A DNA stretch of 64,000 bases, from the NCBI GenBank assembly GCA_003216835.1, contig QCIF01000001.1, forward strand, positions 1 through 64,000, given 5' to 3'. A program made the position numbers and the translations under genes. The stretch is from Prochlorococcus sp. AG-402-K10 (lineage in GTDB: Bacteria; Cyanobacteriota; Cyanobacteriia; PCC-6307; Cyanobiaceae). This document shows positions 62,051-64,000 of this stretch, in pieces. Position 1 is the stretch's first letter, and every line of letters begins with the position of its first letter. The notes beneath the pieces are model-generated. The model did not search any database. It saw nothing but the letters and a program-made list of their open reading frames with translations, and was not told where the DNA came from.

Positions 62051-63445
62051 ATGAGTATTTCATCATTTCTAACTAAGAAATTTTTAAAGTCGCTTTTTTT
62101 TCCGGCGCATAATAGAGGAAAAGCTCTACCAAAAAAATTAATCAAAATCTTGAAAAAGCGCCCTGGGTTTTGGGATTTACCTGAACTACCTGAGATTGGT
62201 TCGCCACTGACCAATACGGGATTAATTGCAAAATCGCAAAAAGAACTTTCGAAAAGATTTAAAACAAAAAGATGTTTTTTTGGTGTTAATGGCGCATCTG
62301 GGTTAATTCAATCAGGAATAATTGCAATGGCTAAACCTGGCGAATATATTCTTATGCCTAGAAATGTTCATATAAGTGTTATTAAAACTTGTGCCATGCA
62401 AAATATAATTCCAATTTTTTTTAATATAGAATTTTCATCAAAGACAGGTCATTACAAGCCAATAACTAAAAAGTGGCTTAAAAAAGTATTTAAAAATGTA
62501 GATTTCAAAAAGAAAAAAGTTGTTGGAGTTATTTTAGTCAATCCATATTATCAGGGATATGCTGCAGAAATAGAACCCTTAATTGATATCTGCCATCAAA
62601 ATAATCTGCCTGTTTTAGTCGATGAAGCCCACGGTGCTTATTTTCTTTTTTGTCAGAATCTTAATTTACCTAAATCTGCTCTGAAATCAAAGGCTGATTT
62701 AGTAGTTCATTCTTTGCATAAGTCACTTAATGGACTGACCCAAACATCAGTACTTTGGTATCAAGGAGATTTAATAGAAGAAAGTCATTTAATCAGAAGT
62801 GTTAACTTATTTCAAACTACTAGTCCAAGTTCTCTTTTACTTTCTTCTTGCGAAGAATCTATAAAAGACTGGCTGAATAAAAAAAATCTATCAAAATATC
62901 AAAAAAGGATTTTGGAAGCAAAAGCTATCTTCCAAAAATTACTTAGAAAAAACATTCCTCTTATTGCAACTCAAGATCCATTAAAAATAATCTTAAACAC
63001 ATCTAAGATTGGAATCGATGGTTTTACCGCTGATAGTTATTTTTATAAAAATGGACTTATTGCTGAATTACCTGAAATGATGACACTTACTTTTTGCTTA
63101 GGTTTTTCAGACCAAAGTGATTTCATTGCTTTATTCGAAAAAATATGGATGAAATTACTAAAGGAATCTAAACATTTTAAAAAGTTTAAAATGGTAAAAC
63201 CACCTTTTAAATTAATTGAAACTCCAGATATACCTATTGGAGTTGCTTTGAGAAGTAAAACCAATACGATTTTGCTGTCTGAATCCTTGGGTCAAATTTC
63301 TGGCGATATTATTTGTCCTTATCCGCCAGGGATACCATTAATCGTTCCTGGAGAAAGAATAAATCAAAATAGGCTCAATTGGATAAAGAATCTAAGTATG
63401 TATAACAAAGATCTGGTAAATTCTTATATAAGAGTTTTAGAATAG
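62051..63445 (+). CDS. Orn/Lys/Arg decarboxylase (fold-type I PLP)
   Basis: 464 residues, the short type without the N-terminal wing domain. The PLP segment VLVDEAHGAYF (Asp) and VVHSLHKSLNGLTQTS (Schiff-base Lys) are clear; CPYPPGIPLIVPGERI near the C-terminus is the family closing motif. It yields cadaverine, putrescine or agmatine; which one cannot be decided. Followed after 12 bases by cdsA. Confidence 0.9.
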   Translation: MSISSFLTKKFLKSLFFPAHNRGKALPKKLIKILKKRPGFWDLPELPEIGSPLTNTGLIAKSQKELSKRFKTKRCFFGVNGASGLIQSGIIAMAKPGEYILMPRNVHISVIKTCAMQNIIPIFFNIEFSSKTGHYKPITKKWLKKVFKNVDFKKKKVVGVILVNPYYQGYAAEIEPLIDICHQNNLPVLVDEAHGAYFLFCQNLNLPKSALKSKADLVVHSLHKSLNGLTQTSVLWYQGDLIEESHLIRSVNLFQTTSPSSLLLSSCEESIKDWLNKKNLSKYQKRILEAKAIFQKLLRKNIPLIATQDPLKIILNTSKIGIDGFTADSYFYKNGLIAELPEMMTLTFCLGFSDQSDFIALFEKIWMKLLKESKHFKKFKMVKPPFKLIETPDIPIGVALRSKTNTILLSESLGQISGDIICPYPPGIPLIVPGERINQNRLNWIKNLSMYNKDLVNSYIRVLE

Positions 63446-63457
63446 TAGAAATCAAAT

Positions 63458-64000
63458 ATGAGAGTAAGAAGCGGATTACTTATAGGAATTTTCGGGCTCA
63501 TTGTTGTTTTATTGGGTGATTGGTATTTCACAATAGCTATTGCATTACTTACTTATTTAGCATTATTAGAATTCTTTAGAATGGCAGAATTTACAGGAAT
63601 AAAACCGGCTACAAAAACTACATTATTTTCATGTTTAATTATTATAACTTCTACTTATCTTGAAACAACAGGTTTAATTGATAAGGAAATAGCTAACTCC
63701 ATTCTGCCAATTTGCTCTGTAGGAATATGTACATGGTTACTGTTACAGCCAAAATCAGGAACTATTTCTGATATTGCAGCATCTATTTTTGGATTATTCT
63801 ATTTAGGTTTTTTACCTAGTTATTGGATCAAATTAAGGGCATTAGAAACTGGCCTAAGTAATTCTGGGGTGACTTTATTATCTAACTTCTCAAATTCTAT
63901 AGGTCTCTATTTAACTTTAACTTCTTGTTTTTTAATTGTAGCTAGTGACATTGGATCTTATTTTATTGGAAAGTCATTTGGGAAAAGGTCACTTTCACCT
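63458..64000 (+). CDS. cdsA: Phosphatidate cytidylyltransferase (partial, cut by window end)
   Basis: The first 181 residues are visible. It opens MRVRSGLLIGIFGLIVVLLG and continues through several helices with conserved LGFLPSYWIKLRAL and the start of the signature ASDIGSYFIGKSFGKRSLSP (the full motif S.kDigAY..Gr.fGk..l.p). CdsA makes CDP-diacylglycerol, the precursor of PG, which thylakoids need. The gene runs on past position 64000. Confidence 0.9.
   Translation, partial: MRVRSGLLIGIFGLIVVLLGDWYFTIAIALLTYLALLEFFRMAEFTGIKPATKTTLFSCLIIITSTYLETTGLIDKEIANSILPICSVGICTWLLLQPKSGTISDIAASIFGLFYLGFLPSYWIKLRALETGLSNSGVTLLSNFSNSIGLYLTLTSCFLIVASDIGSYFIGKSFGKRSLSP

Overview
The window looks like a piece of chromosome from a high-light-adapted Prochlorococcus (marine picocyanobacterium). 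The DNA is very AT-rich. The genes are short and closely packed on both strands. Photosynthesis genes are present: petG, chlI, a cytM-like cytochrome, petH, a lycopene cyclase and geranylgeranyl diphosphate synthase. The clock kinase SasA is present. PetH has no phycobilisome-linker domain, as expected for a cell without phycobilisomes. The small RNA Yfr1 sits between guaB and trxA, its known place in this genus. I see no insertion sequence, prophage, CRISPR array or rRNA. The only tRNA is tRNA-Glu(UUC).

Region by region. Positions 1-11450 are accessory-like: one core gene (a tRNA-dihydrouridine synthase) among about 25 small, mostly hypothetical and often single-membrane-span genes. These include a membrane-anchored Mrr-type nuclease, a Nif11-type peptide, an ssl1498-type thylakoid peptide, a protein with an Asn/Glu minisatellite, and two candidate small RNAs. 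One of these RNAs carries the Yfr1 core motif. Positions 11580-17700 form a zinc module: permease, Zur-type repressor, ATPase, His-rich binding protein, COG0523 GTPase and WD40 protein. A perfect palindromic Zur-like box and a weaker second one sit in equivalent promoter positions. The binding protein and the GTPase appear to share an inserted domain. Positions 17700-23700 are again small genes, with a possible short transcript carrying mini-ORFs, a pentapeptide-repeat protein, a PfkB kinase and an MFS carrier.

Positions 23700-36600 are mostly leftward: a peptide-type ABC transporter binding protein plus one permease, then homoserine dehydrogenase, SufE, 5-formyl-THF cyclo-ligase, RuvC, ChlI, an RNA methyltransferase, CytM, RsmD, HisH, TrxA, Yfr1 and GuaB, with petG on the opposite strand. 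Positions 36600-64000 are core metabolism: GyrA, lycopene cyclase, a GH57 glucan enzyme, LeuA, an HD-domain membrane phosphodiesterase candidate, FolD, CrtE, cobyrinate a,c-diamide synthase, the oxidative pentose phosphate pair OpcA/Zwf, ferredoxin-NADP reductase, SasA, Prs, MalQ, a UbiB-type kinase, a basic amino acid decarboxylase and the start of cdsA.

The points most worth a second look are the second Yfr1-motif RNA near 10.5 kb, the domain shared by the zinc-binding protein and the GTPase, and the arrangement in which a znuC-znuB transcript would run antisense across zur. All names come from reading motifs; no database search was possible.
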